DNA from: Yoonia sp. G8-12
Lineage (GTDB): Bacteria; Pseudomonadota; Alphaproteobacteria; Rhodobacterales; Rhodobacteraceae
Direction: 5' to 3'
Assembly (NCBI RefSeq): GCF_038443675.1
Contig: NZ_CP151762.1
Coordinates: 2,728,001-2,792,000 of the forward strand
DNA: 64,000 nt
The position numbers and the translations under genes are program-made. Below the pieces are notes generated by a model, which saw nothing but the letters and a program-made list of their open reading frames with translations, was not told the DNA's origin and made no database searches. How positions within the stretch are numbered: position 1 is the stretch's first letter; the number at the start of each line of letters is the position of its first letter. Positions 53,283 through 62,671 of this stretch are shown one piece after another.

Positions 53283-54932
53283 TTACATCTTATCAACAGC
53301 TGCGTCGCCGATGTTATCAACTCCGCGTTCAGCCAAAAGATTCGTGAGCCAATCCGGGTCCATTTCGGGGACCGAGGACAGCAAAAGATCGGTGTAGGCG
53401 TGGTGGGGTGGCTTGAACATGTCCTTCTTTGGTCCCTGTTCTACCACACGTCCGTCCTTCATGACGACCACCTCGTCGGAAATCGCCCGCACTGTCGCAA
53501 GATCGTGAGTGATGAACATATAAGTCAAAGACAGCTTGTCCTGCAAACGCGCCAATAGTCGCAGAATGCCTTCGGCGACCAGTTGGTCGAGCGCCGAAGT
53601 GACCTCATCACAGATAATAAACTTAGGCTCTGCCGCCAGCGCACGCGCGATACCGATCCGCTGTTTTTGACCGCCAGAAAGCTCTGACGGCAAGCGGTCG
53701 TAATACTGTGCGGGCTCAAGCTCAATCTGTTCCAGCAGGGCATCCACGCGCTTGCGCTTTTCTTTACCCTTCAGGCCCAGATAGAACTCAACAGGGCGCG
53801 CAATGATCTGTCCGATCGACATGCGCGGATTCAGTGCGGTATCGGCCATCTGATAAATCATCTGGATCTGTCGTAGCTGATCCTTGCTGCGCTTGCGGTA
53901 GTCGGCTGGCAACACTTCGCCGTCCAGCATGATCTGCCCTGCTTTGGGTGGCAAAAGCCCCGTAATACAGCGCGCGGCGGTCGATTTGCCCGACCCGCTT
54001 TCGCCCACAACGGCCACAGTGCGACCTTCGTGAAGATCAAAGCTGACGTCATGCAGAACTGGCACAGTGCCGTAGGATGCATCAATATTCTGGACACTGA
54101 CAACAGGCACGGACCCAGTTTGCACTGCTGGTTTCTGGGGGCGCTCAAAGCTGCGCACCGCCCAGAGCGATTTGGTATAGTCCTGCGTCGGTGCAGAAAG
54201 CATGGTGCGTGTATCGGCGGTTTCCACCTCATCACCCTTGAGCAGAACTTTGATGCGGTCGGCCATCTGCGCCACAACCGCCAAATCGTGCGTGATATAG
54301 ATCGCGGCAGTATTGAACTGCTCTACAATATCGCGGATCGAGGCCAGCACTTCGATTTGCGTTGTCACATCAAGCGCGGTCGTAGGTTCATCAAAAATAA
54401 TCAGATCAGGGCGGCACGACATGGCCATCGCTGTCATACAGCGCTGAAGTTGGCCACCGGACACTTGGTGCGGATAGCGGAACCCGATCAGTTCGGGGTT
54501 CGGCAGCCGCAGCTTACGATAAAGCTCGATCCCGTCCGCTTCGCTTTCAGCGCGGCTCATCACGCCATGCTGAACAGGGCCTTCAACGTGCTGGTCCATC
54601 AATTTATGGGCGGGATTAAAGCTCGCCGCGGCAGACTGGGCGACGTAGGCAATGCGCTTGCCCAGCAGCTCACGCTTAACGGCGGCCGAGGCTTTCAATA
54701 GGTCGATCCCGTCGAATTCGACGGATCCTTTCGAAATGCGCACGCCATCGCGGGTATAGCCCATTGCAGCAAGGCCAAGGGTCGACTTGCCTGCGCCGGA
54801 CTCACCGATCAGCCCGAGCACTTCACCGCGTGCCAGCGTCAGATCAATTCCGTTAATAATCGGATTCCACGTCTCATCACTGCGGCCCTCAAGCCAGACA
54901 TCGCGCATTTTAACGAGTGGTTCTTCGCTCAT
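53283..54932 (-). CDS. Fused peptide ABC transporter ATPase (two ABC domains)
   Basis: A 549-residue protein combining DppD- and DppF-like ATPases. Domain 1 (about 1-265) has Walker A GESGAGKST, signature VSGGQLQR and Walker B LIIFDEPTTALD; domain 2 (about 280-530) has GESGSGKST, LSGGQKQR and FIICDEVTSALD (Val replaces the usual Pro). Both sites look competent, so one chain can replace the usual heterodimer. Overlaps dppC by 4 bases. Confidence 0.95.
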   Translation of the reverse strand: MSEEPLVKMRDVWLEGRSDETWNPIINGIDLTLARGEVLGLIGESGAGKSTLGLAAMGYTRDGVRISKGSVEFDGIDLLKASAAVKRELLGKRIAYVAQSAAASFNPAHKLMDQHVEGPVQHGVMSRAESEADGIELYRKLRLPNPELIGFRYPHQVSGGQLQRCMTAMAMSCRPDLIIFDEPTTALDVTTQIEVLASIRDIVEQFNTAAIYITHDLAVVAQMADRIKVLLKGDEVETADTRTMLSAPTQDYTKSLWAVRSFERPQKPAVQTGSVPVVSVQNIDASYGTVPVLHDVSFDLHEGRTVAVVGESGSGKSTAARCITGLLPPKAGQIMLDGEVLPADYRKRSKDQLRQIQMIYQMADTALNPRMSIGQIIARPVEFYLGLKGKEKRKRVDALLEQIELEPAQYYDRLPSELSGGQKQRIGIARALAAEPKFIICDEVTSALDQLVAEGILRLLARLQDKLSLTYMFITHDLATVRAISDEVVVMKDGRVVEQGPKKDMFKPPHHAYTDLLLSSVPEMDPDWLTNLLAERGVDNIGDAAVDKM

Positions 54933-56128
54933 TCTTTTAGCCCCGATGATTTTTGCAGCATCCAGTCGACCACGAAATTCACCGCAACGGTCAACAGCGC
55001 AATCGCACCTGCAGCCAGCAATGGTGCCGTGGCGGCCATCGGCGCAAATTGCGCAAAGTTCACGAACCCGGCCAAGTCGCGCACCATCGTCCCCCAGTCA
55101 GCCAAGGGTGGCTGGATGCCCACCCCAAGGAAGGACAGCGCGGCAATCGTCAGAAAGACAAAGCAGAAGCGCAGGCCGAATTCAGCAAGCAATGGCGCCA
55201 TCGCATTCGGCAGGATTTCCTTGAAGATCAGATAACCCAACCCTTCACCGCGCAGCTTGGCTGCCTCGATATAGTCCATCACAACAATGTTCTGCCCGAC
55301 CGCGCGCGCCAAACGGTACACCCGCGTGCTGTCGATCACCGCGATAATCACGACCATGAAGACTGTCAGCGGAATACCCAACCGCGGCGCCCAAACCGTC
55401 GCAATCGTCATCAGAAGCAGCGCGAAAATCAGAGAGGGGATCGCCATCAACACGTCAACGGCCCGCGACAATAGCTGATCCAGCCACCCACCAAGCGTCG
55501 CCGCCAGAAAACCAAAAGTGCCGCCCAAAAGGAACGCCAGCAATGTTGTTGCAAAGGCAATCCCGACGGTGTTCTGCGCGCCGTAAATCAATCGGCTCAG
55601 AATATCGCGGCCAATTTGGTCGGTGCCAAGCGGGAACTCGGGGTTGCCGCCAAGTGCTGGATCACCCCCGGGAATAATGTTTGCGGCCACCCCCGGTACA
55701 ATTTGTTCCTGACCATAAGGTGCAATGGCCCCCGCAAAAATCGCCAGAATTGCATAGAGCAGAATAATCAGTATCCCGAATGACGCGGTAAGCGGCATCG
55801 CACGGAACAGTTTTTTGGTACTTGCGGTCCCAACCGAGCGCCCCAGAACGCGGAACAGCCATGCAGCGATAGCGAAGATGATAAAGCCCTCGATCGCGAC
55901 GCGCAGAAAGAAGAACTTGTTGGCGATGGCGGGATCAGCGCTGCGCCCCTGCATATAGGCCCAAACCAGCCACGCCAAAACCACGGCCCCCAGAACATAC
56001 CCGTAAGCGACACCATAAGGCATATCCCGAAATTTCGGTGCGTTCCCTGTCGCGGCCTGTCCCGCAAAACGGAACCCCCAAGCCACCGCCCCCATGCTTA
56101 CCAACGCTATGACGATCCATAAAATCAT
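54929..56128 (-). CDS. Peptide ABC transporter permease (DppC-like) with N-terminal extension
   Basis: A 399-residue inner-membrane protein. The C-terminal part (about 175-399) is a normal DppC permease with FPLGTDQIGRDILSRLIYG and the EAA loop YIEAAKLRGEGLGYLIFKE. The first 130 residues add about three membrane helices (3-20, 42-60, 75-95) that standard DppC (near 280-300 residues) lacks. Partner of the DppB-like gene, overlapping by 4 bases. Extension function unknown. Confidence 0.92.
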   Translation of the reverse strand: MILWIVIALVSMGAVAWGFRFAGQAATGNAPKFRDMPYGVAYGYVLGAVVLAWLVWAYMQGRSADPAIANKFFFLRVAIEGFIIFAIAAWLFRVLGRSVGTASTKKLFRAMPLTASFGILIILLYAILAIFAGAIAPYGQEQIVPGVAANIIPGGDPALGGNPEFPLGTDQIGRDILSRLIYGAQNTVGIAFATTLLAFLLGGTFGFLAATLGGWLDQLLSRAVDVLMAIPSLIFALLLMTIATVWAPRLGIPLTVFMVVIIAVIDSTRVYRLARAVGQNIVVMDYIEAAKLRGEGLGYLIFKEILPNAMAPLLAEFGLRFCFVFLTIAALSFLGVGIQPPLADWGTMVRDLAGFVNFAQFAPMAATAPLLAAGAIALLTVAVNFVVDWMLQKSSGLKE

Positions 56129-57117
56129 TTCGGATGCCTCAGACGGGGGTTGGACAGGATCGACATAATGTCCGCTGTCAGGTTCAGAAGGATAAAGGCC
56201 GTCGCAAAGATCAGGCAGCAGGCCTGCACAACGGGGATGTCACGGTTTTTGACAGCATCCACAAATAGCTGGCCAATACCGGGGTAAACAAAGACCACCT
56301 CAACAACGACAACGCCGGTAATAAGATACGCAAGGTTCAGCGCAATGACGTTGATAATCGGCGCGAGCGCATTTGGCAGCGCGTGCCTGACGATCACGCG
56401 CATCGGCGAAAGACCCTTCAGGCGCGCCATTTCAATATAAGGGGACGCCAGCAAATTGATAATCGCGGCCCGCGTCATCCGCATCATGTGGGCGGTGACG
56501 ACAAGCGTCAGCGTCAAGGCGGGCAACATGGATTTCTCGACCCGCTCGCCAAATGGCATGCCCTCAAAGATATTCGACAGTGACGGAAAGATCGGGTTCA
56601 GAACGGCCAGAAACAGGATCAGGATATAGGCCAGAAAGAACTCCGGGCTTGAGATCGAGGTCAGCGTGAAAATGTTGGTAGCGCGATCGAAAACCGTGTT
56701 GCGGTATAGCGCCGCCAAGATGCCAAGTGTGATCGAAAAAGGCACCGCAATGGCCGCTGTGATCATCGCAAGGAACATCGTGTTGCCAAACCGCGGCGCG
56801 ATCTGTGCGGCGACCGTTGTGGCACCCGAATCTGTTCCGGTGAAGCTTGAAAAGTTGGCTTGCGCAAAACTCGTGCCCAGATCGCCCTGCATCACACCGC
56901 CCAGCCACTGAAAATACCGCGAGATTAGTGGCTCATCCAGCCCAAGATCGCTCCGGATTGCGGCGACCGCTTCGGGGGTGGCGCCTTGGCCGAGGATGGA
57001 TTCCGCAAAATCACCAGGCAGCAAATTCACCGCGACGAAGATCACGATCGACACAATCAATAGTGTGAGAAGGCCGAGCGCGAGACGTTGTAGAATAATC
57101 GTTAGGACGTTGCCCAA
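56125..57117 (-). CDS. Peptide ABC transporter permease (DppB-like)
   Basis: A 330-residue six-helix permease. Family marks: RLALGLLTLLIVSIVIF at the start, GDLGTSF near 75, the EAA loop YIEMARLKGLSPMRVIVRHALPNA and the C-terminal VYPGIGQLFVDAV. The start is a TTG (MGNVLTII) with GAGGAAA 8 bases before it. It follows the prolyl aminopeptidase gene by 60 bases on the same strand. Confidence 0.94.
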   Translation of the reverse strand: MGNVLTIILQRLALGLLTLLIVSIVIFVAVNLLPGDFAESILGQGATPEAVAAIRSDLGLDEPLISRYFQWLGGVMQGDLGTSFAQANFSSFTGTDSGATTVAAQIAPRFGNTMFLAMITAAIAVPFSITLGILAALYRNTVFDRATNIFTLTSISSPEFFLAYILILFLAVLNPIFPSLSNIFEGMPFGERVEKSMLPALTLTLVVTAHMMRMTRAAIINLLASPYIEMARLKGLSPMRVIVRHALPNALAPIINVIALNLAYLITGVVVVEVVFVYPGIGQLFVDAVKNRDIPVVQACCLIFATAFILLNLTADIMSILSNPRLRHPK

Positions 57118-57177
57118 GTTAAATATTTCCTCGGTAGCTGGACGTAAAGCTTAACGGCATATTCCCGTCTGTAAACC

Positions 57178-58173
57178 CTAAAGCCCCAGCGCATGACGCT
57201 GAGCCCCCATCATGTCCATCGTGCGGACCAGCTCTGCACTGATGCCGGGTTCGGATAACGCATGGCCAGCGCGACCAATAAACGTCAGGCGTGACTTGGG
57301 CCACATCTGCGACAGTGTGTGCGCAGAGACAGGTGGGCAAATCATGTCATAGCGCCCCTGAACAATCACCCCCGGCACATTGGCAATCTTTGCCATCTGG
57401 TCTGGATGCAGGATTTGCTGCTTTTCATCTAGGAACCCGCCATTGTAGAAATAGTGGTTCTCAAGACGGGAAAACGCGCGGGCGTATTCCGCCGGGCTTT
57501 CGCCGGTCACACCATCGCTATCAATGGATGCAAGCGCATTTTCCCATGACGCCCAGGCGCGGGCAAAACGCACCTCAAGATGATGATCACCGGAAAACAG
57601 ACGGCGATGGTAGGCTGCAATAAAATCATCATGCTCATCTGCGGGGATCAGTGATGAAAACCGGTCCCAAAGATCCGGCCAGAATTTTCCTGCGCCGCCG
57701 CCATAGAACCACGCCAACTCGGGCTTGGTCATCAGGAACACACCACGCAAGATAAGGGCCGCCGCGCGGTCAGCGTGGGCTTGGGCATAGATCAAGGCCA
57801 GCGTCGCACCCCAAGATCCGCCAAAGACAATCCAGCGATCAATGCCCAGCGTTTCACGGATCAACTCTATATCAGCGACCAGATGCCAAGTCGTATTGGC
57901 CTCCACACTGGCATGGGGCTTTGAACGGCCACAACCGCGCTGATCAAACAGGATGATACGAAAAACATTGGGGTCAAAATAGCGGCGCATTGCAGGGCTA
58001 CATCCGCCACCGGGGCCACCATGCAGCACCACAACAGGAACACCGTCAGGATTCCCGCATTGTTCCATATAAATGCGGTGACCATCGCCAACATCCAGCA
58101 TCCGTTGATCAAAGGGATCAATCGGCTGGTAAAGATGCGCACCTGGGCGCTTTTGTCCTACGACTTTGTCCAT
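57178..58173 (-). CDS. pip: Prolyl aminopeptidase
   Basis: A 331-residue alpha/beta hydrolase (S33) that removes N-terminal proline from peptides. HGGPGGGCSP forms the oxyanion hole, the nucleophile is the Ser in GGSWGATLAL near residue 110, and the acid and His are in GRYDMICP and GRAGHALSEP. FDQRGCGRS is the family motif. The ATG at 58173 is chosen; the frame is open 21 codons upstream. Placed upstream of a peptide importer, it likely processes its cargo in the cytoplasm. Confidence 0.95.
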   Translation of the reverse strand: MDKVVGQKRPGAHLYQPIDPFDQRMLDVGDGHRIYMEQCGNPDGVPVVVLHGGPGGGCSPAMRRYFDPNVFRIILFDQRGCGRSKPHASVEANTTWHLVADIELIRETLGIDRWIVFGGSWGATLALIYAQAHADRAAALILRGVFLMTKPELAWFYGGGAGKFWPDLWDRFSSLIPADEHDDFIAAYHRRLFSGDHHLEVRFARAWASWENALASIDSDGVTGESPAEYARAFSRLENHYFYNGGFLDEKQQILHPDQMAKIANVPGVIVQGRYDMICPPVSAHTLSQMWPKSRLTFIGRAGHALSEPGISAELVRTMDMMGAQRHALGL

Positions 58174-58220
58174 AATCACCCTATATCGCGTGTTGAACCG
58201 AGTGACCACAATGCGGAGTA

Positions 58221-58973
58221 ATGAAAATGTCGGCAACGAACACAGTTGACCCCGGTGAAATTGCCAAGTTTGAGGCGATGGCTGCGGAATGGTGGGATCT
58301 GAACGGCAAATTCAAGCCGCTGCACATGATGAATCCGGTACGCCTTGACTATATCACGCGTCAAATTGCCGCCGAATTTGGGCGCGACCTTAGCCAGCCT
58401 GAACCATTCAAGGGTCTGCGCATTCTTGATATTGGCTGCGGCGGCGGGCTTTTGTGCGAACCGATGGCCCGTTTGGGGGCGACGGTCGTTGGTGCCGACG
58501 CGGCCGAACGCAATATTCCCGTCGCGCAAATCCATGCTGAACAATCGGGCCTGGCGATCGACTACCGTCACACCACAGCCGAAGCGATGGCCGCAGCGGG
58601 CGAGCAATTCGACGCCGTGCTGAACATGGAAGTGGTCGAGCATGTGGCCGATCCGCAGGGATATCTGGATGCCTGCCAGCAATTGATGAAACCGGGCGGT
58701 ATCCATATCTGTTCGACCATCAATCGCAATCCGAAGTCTTTTGTCATGGCAATTGTTGGCGCTGAATACGTCATGCGCTGGCTGCCGAAGGGCACGCATG
58801 AATGGAACAAATTCATCACCCCCGACGAATTGTTCGGCCTTCTGGAAAAGGCAGGCATGACACCGGTCGACCGCAAAGGTTTTGTGTTCAATTTCGCCAA
58901 GTTCACATGGTCCATTTCGGACCGTGACATGTCAGTCAACTATGTGACGGCAGCTACAAAGCCTGTTGCGTAG
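58221..58973 (+). CDS. ubiG: Ubiquinone biosynthesis O-methyltransferase UbiG
   Basis: A 250-residue SAM-dependent methyltransferase acting twice in ubiquinone synthesis. Motif I is LDIGCGGGLLCEPMA near residue 73; EWWDLNGKFKPLHMMNP at the start and WSISDRDMSVNYVTA at the end are UbiG-specific. An ATG two codons later (MSATNTV) is an alternative start. Divergent from pip. Confidence 0.96.
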   Translation: MKMSATNTVDPGEIAKFEAMAAEWWDLNGKFKPLHMMNPVRLDYITRQIAAEFGRDLSQPEPFKGLRILDIGCGGGLLCEPMARLGATVVGADAAERNIPVAQIHAEQSGLAIDYRHTTAEAMAAAGEQFDAVLNMEVVEHVADPQGYLDACQQLMKPGGIHICSTINRNPKSFVMAIVGAEYVMRWLPKGTHEWNKFITPDELFGLLEKAGMTPVDRKGFVFNFAKFTWSISDRDMSVNYVTAATKPVA

Positions 58974-59062
58974 CCAGCGTAAAGAACCTTAAGCTCTGCG
59001 TAGAGTTGACCTGCTGACAAGGCCGGTGAACTGCTGCGGCGCAAACGCATGAGTAAAGAGAC

Positions 59063-60127
59063 TTGATAGGACCCAGAAAGATCAGCCGCCGCGTCGTGCG
59101 CTTTTACACAAAAATATTCAGAAACCTGTTTTTTGGTAAACCCAGTGTGAGTGACCAGCGTGCGCGCGCGATTACACACATGAACAACAAGGTTATGCGA
59201 CAGGCAGGTGTCGAACCCCTTGCCTACAAGATTGTCCAGTCTCAGGAACAGCAGCCTGCAACAGATGTGATATTGCGCAAGGAACAAGACAGCATTGTCG
59301 CGCTTGTCCGCACCGATTGCGAATGGGAATATGTCTTTGAGACGCGAAACAAGATCGCGCCTTATGTCTTTTGGTTCCAACAGACGTCTGATGATGTGCG
59401 CCAGATCACCGTTAACGCAGCTGACGGCAATCTTGCCAGTATCGCGGACTACCGATTTTCAAGCATGTCAGATCAGCATGTCCTGCTGCCCGATGCACAT
59501 TTCTTCGCGCAGCGCGGCTATGCTGAAACCGACATATTTGCAGCAGACAACCGTCTGTCATGGGACGATCGGTCGGACGACATTGTCTGGCGGGGGGCGG
59601 TCAATGGCACAGGCCATTGGAGTGTAGACCCTGAAACGGTTATTTTGCCGGGGATGATGCAACGCCTGCATATGGCCCATATGTGCAAGGCTCTCGACGT
59701 GGATTTTCGCTTTGTGGTCATGCCCGAGGCGCATGACTATGCGGTCCTCAAGGATGCAGGGTTTCTTGGCGATTTCATACCGACCCATAACTGGGGCGTC
59801 ATGAAGTACGCTATTGATATTGACGGCTTTACGAACGCTTGGTGCAACCTCATGCAGCGGTTGAAACTGGGTTGCTGTGTGCTCAAGGTCGCAAGTCCGT
59901 TTGGGTATAAGCAATGGTACTATGACCGGCTGATCCCGTGGGAGCATTTCGTGCCGATCAGCGCCGAGCTTTCGGACCTGCGTGAAAGGATCGACTGGGT
60001 CAAATCGCATCCAGCCGAGACCCGCGACATCGCCAGACAGGGCCAAATTCTAGCCAAAAATCTGACCTTTGAAAGTGAAACAGTTTATGCTGTGCGTGCC
60101 ATCGAAGAACGCGAGCGCCACGCGTGA
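59063..60127 (+). CDS. Glycosyltransferase family 90 (CAP10-like) protein
   Basis: A 354-residue GT90 enzyme, related to LpsA-type lipopolysaccharide-modifying transferases that use UDP-xylose, UDP-glucose or UDP-galacturonate-like donors. DIVWRGAVNGTGHW, KYAIDIDGFTNAW and the WYYDRLIPWEHFVPI ending are the CAP10 signatures. Start TTG at 59063 is weak; an ATG at 59049 in another frame would join this frame if one T were missing at 59063-59064. The next gene encodes a UXS-like epimerase, which could supply the donor. Confidence 0.82.
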   Translation: MIGPRKISRRVVRFYTKIFRNLFFGKPSVSDQRARAITHMNNKVMRQAGVEPLAYKIVQSQEQQPATDVILRKEQDSIVALVRTDCEWEYVFETRNKIAPYVFWFQQTSDDVRQITVNAADGNLASIADYRFSSMSDQHVLLPDAHFFAQRGYAETDIFAADNRLSWDDRSDDIVWRGAVNGTGHWSVDPETVILPGMMQRLHMAHMCKALDVDFRFVVMPEAHDYAVLKDAGFLGDFIPTHNWGVMKYAIDIDGFTNAWCNLMQRLKLGCCVLKVASPFGYKQWYYDRLIPWEHFVPISAELSDLRERIDWVKSHPAETRDIARQGQILAKNLTFESETVYAVRAIEERERHA

Positions 60128-61107
60128 CTTTCTGGCGCAATAAAACCGTCCTTGTTGCTGGTGGTGCCGGTTTCATTGGGTGTCATCTGGTGCAGGAATT
60201 GTTGCGGGCAGGCGGCAAGGTGCATGTCGTCGATAACTTCTCAACGGGGCGGGCGGGGCCGCTCAAAGCGTTGGGCCAGGACAATTTGACGGTGGAGCAG
60301 TTAGATATCTCTCGGCCTGCTATTCTACCTCAGGCGGATATTGTCTTTAATCTCGCCAGCCCTGCATCGCCGATCCACTATCAAAGTGACCCAATCCAAA
60401 CATGGAAAACCAATATTCTGGGGACGCTGCAGCTCTTTGAACATGCGCATGCCTGCAATGCGACACTTGTGCAGGCCTCAACCAGCGAAGTCTACGGCGA
60501 CCCGCTTTCACATCCGCAAAAGGAAACTGACTGGGGCCATGTGAACCCCGTTGGGCCACGCGCCTGCTATGATGAAAGCAAGCGCGCTGCAGAGACGCTG
60601 CTAATGGACGCGGCCCGTACATCAGATGCCGATGTGCGCATCGCCCGCATCTTCAACACCTATGGTCCCGGCATGACCACGTCAGACGGGCGCGCAATCC
60701 CCAAATTTGTGGCGCAGGCCAAAGCAGGAGATGCGCTGACGGTCCATGGCGACGGCACGCAGACCCGCAGTTTTTGTTATGTGAGTGATACGGTCGATGG
60801 ATTGCTGCACCTTGGGTCCTTGCCTGTGGCGAAGGGTGAAATTTTCAATATTGGAAATCCTGTTGAAAACACCATTTTGGACATCGCGCGGCACGTCATC
60901 GCCATCTTTGGCGACGGGAATGATATTGTTTTTGAAGATAGGCCTGTCGACGATCTACAGCGCCGCCGACCCGACATCAAGAAAGCAGAAACCCTACTGC
61001 AGTGGACACCTAAAGTTACACTGAAGGAGGGTCTGATGACACTTTCTGAATCTCAGAGACAGGGAAAGACGAAAGCTACTCGGACCCATACTTCAAACGC
61101 AAAATAG
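60124..61107 (+). CDS. NAD-dependent epimerase/UDP-glucuronate decarboxylase-like
   Basis: A 327-residue extended SDR. GGAGFIGCHL is the NAD motif, TSEVYGDPLSHPQ and the YDESKRAAE motif (Tyr and Lys catalytic) match UDP-xylose synthase (UXS) more than GalE, and RIFNTYGPGM and DDLQRRRPDI are also UXS-like. It probably makes UDP-xylose from UDP-glucuronate. Its start (GTG 60124) overlaps the GT90 stop by 4 bases, supporting donor and transferase acting together. A basic C-terminal tail of about 20 residues is unusual. Confidence 0.85.
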   Translation: MTFWRNKTVLVAGGAGFIGCHLVQELLRAGGKVHVVDNFSTGRAGPLKALGQDNLTVEQLDISRPAILPQADIVFNLASPASPIHYQSDPIQTWKTNILGTLQLFEHAHACNATLVQASTSEVYGDPLSHPQKETDWGHVNPVGPRACYDESKRAAETLLMDAARTSDADVRIARIFNTYGPGMTTSDGRAIPKFVAQAKAGDALTVHGDGTQTRSFCYVSDTVDGLLHLGSLPVAKGEIFNIGNPVENTILDIARHVIAIFGDGNDIVFEDRPVDDLQRRRPDIKKAETLLQWTPKVTLKEGLMTLSESQRQGKTKATRTHTSNAK

Positions 61108-61111
61108 CACG

Positions 61112-61555
61112 TTATTCGATCTGGCCGAGCTTCAGCCGCATCTCTCGCAGCACAGGTAAGACTGCTTTGGCTTTGTCCTCGCCGACCTTGGTGACAACAT
61201 CGGCGATGACGGGTGCGATTGCGGCAAGTGCTGCGTCACGGGCGGCCAGACCTGATGGGCTGATTGCAACCATCTTGCGTCGCGCGTCATCCCAATCTGG
61301 CCGCACATGGACCCAACCCGCCCATTCAAGTTTATGAAGGGTGTTTGTCATGGCCCCACGGGTCAAATGGAATGTCTTGGCCAGTTGCGCGGGCGTCCGC
61401 TCGACCCCCGCGTTCGCCAGATGGTTCAGCACCGAAAAATGCGAAAGCTCCATGCCTTTTGGCAAAACACGCGCCACACTTGCCCGCGCCAACTGATCTA
61501 CAGCAAGGATTTCGCTAAACAGGGAAACAGCAAGGTTGTTGGCGGTATCTGTCAT
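61112..61555 (-). CDS. MarR family transcriptional regulator
   Basis: A 147-residue winged-helix regulator: HFSVLNHLANAG, the recognition helix around RTPAQLAKTFHLTRGAMTNTLHKLE and the wing DWDDARRKMVAISP. No sensing cysteine stands out. Coupled to the nit gene by a TGATG overlap, last in the comF-grxC-nit-marR operon. Targets unknown. Confidence 0.9.
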   Translation of the reverse strand: MTDTANNLAVSLFSEILAVDQLARASVARVLPKGMELSHFSVLNHLANAGVERTPAQLAKTFHLTRGAMTNTLHKLEWAGWVHVRPDWDDARRKMVAISPSGLAARDAALAAIAPVIADVVTKVGEDKAKAVLPVLREMRLKLGQIE

Positions 61556-62385
61556 CAGGGGCCTTCAAAAGGGCGATCATGGCCGAGTGCCGCAATCCGC
61601 TTGCGGCTTTGTGCCACTTCCGCAGGGTCAAGATCAACCAAAGCCAGTCCGGGTTCCACGCCTAAATCGACCAAGACCTCACCCCAAGGCGAAATCGCCA
61701 TGCTGTGCCCATAAGTTTGGCGCGGTTTGCCCGCTTGCACTGCATGTTCGCCGGTCTGTGCTGCAGCCAGAACATAAGACCCCGTCTCAATCGCTCGGGC
61801 CCGCAGCAAAGGTTCCCAATGGGCGGCACCTGTCACAGGGCAAAAGGCAGATGGCACTAGCAAAACCTGCGCGCCTGCCTTTGCGAGAGCGCGGTAAAGA
61901 TAGGCGAAGCGGATGTCGTAGCAGATACTTAGTCCGATCTTGGCAAAAGGTGTCTCCGCCATCACTGCCCGACGGCCCGGGCGATACCCGGCGGATTCGC
62001 GGTAGGTTTCCGTCTCGGACACCGTTACATCGAACATATGGATCTTATCGTATCGCGCGATGATTTCGCCGGTGGGATCAATAAGGAAAGACCGATTGGC
62101 AAAACGCCCGTCAGGATCATCGGTTTTCAGGGCCAGCGATCCGATCGACAGCCAGACATCATGCCGGATTGCTGCCGCACGCAGACCAGCGAGGGTGATG
62201 TCGTCCCCCTCATACTGCAACACGCGCGATTGATGCGCGCGATCTTGTGAAACGCAGTTCGTCACCTCTGGCGTCAGAAGAAACCCAGCACCCTGCCCAG
62301 CCGCTTGTGCAATCATATCAACGGTCTGCGCCAAATTGGCCGCCGGATCATCGCTACTGTTCAGCTGGAGAAGCGCGGCTTTCAT
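61555..62385 (-). CDS. Carbon-nitrogen hydrolase (Nit family)
   Basis: A 276-residue nitrilase-superfamily amidase. The Glu-Lys-Cys triad is visible: LTPEVTNC near residue 38, RYDKIHMFDV and SICYDIRFAYLYRAL (nucleophile C). Relatives act as deaminated-glutathione amidases, a metabolite-repair role; this fits the adjacent glutaredoxin gene, with which it overlaps by 4 bases. Exact substrate is not proven by sequence. Confidence 0.9.
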   Translation of the reverse strand: MKAALLQLNSSDDPAANLAQTVDMIAQAAGQGAGFLLTPEVTNCVSQDRAHQSRVLQYEGDDITLAGLRAAAIRHDVWLSIGSLALKTDDPDGRFANRSFLIDPTGEIIARYDKIHMFDVTVSETETYRESAGYRPGRRAVMAETPFAKIGLSICYDIRFAYLYRALAKAGAQVLLVPSAFCPVTGAAHWEPLLRARAIETGSYVLAAAQTGEHAVQAGKPRQTYGHSMAISPWGEVLVDLGVEPGLALVDLDPAEVAQSRKRIAALGHDRPFEGP

Positions 62386-62639
62386 GCGGCCAACAGCGCA
62401 TCCAGCTTGCCGCCCCGCTCAAGTGCGAAAAGATCATCACAGCCACCGACATGGGTGCCATCCACAAAAATCTGGGGCACGGTGCTGCCACCATTTGCGC
62501 GCTGGATCATTTCTGCGCGGCGCTCTGGTTGGGCGGAAATATTGACCTCTGCAAAGCTGATGCCTTTGGAGGTCAGCAGACGTTTGGCCATATGGCAAAA
62601 TCCACAAGTTGGTTTGGTATAAATCTCGACAGTTGCCAT
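62382..62639 (-). CDS. grxC: Glutaredoxin (GrxC type) with a CGFC active site
   Basis: An 85-residue thioredoxin-fold protein, TCGFCHMAKRLL near residue 10 as active site, STVPQIFVDGTHVGG (cis-proline and glutathione site) near 50. GrxC proteins usually carry CPYC; the CGFC here combines the second cysteine of dithiol forms with the Gly-Phe of monothiol CGFS proteins. It reduces disulfides or glutathionylated proteins. Between comF and nit. Confidence 0.92.
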   Translation of the reverse strand: MATVEIYTKPTCGFCHMAKRLLTSKGISFAEVNISAQPERRAEMIQRANGGSTVPQIFVDGTHVGGCDDLFALERGGKLDALLAA

Positions 62640-62671
62640 AATAAGAGTCCTTACATCACTTTGACCCTGAT

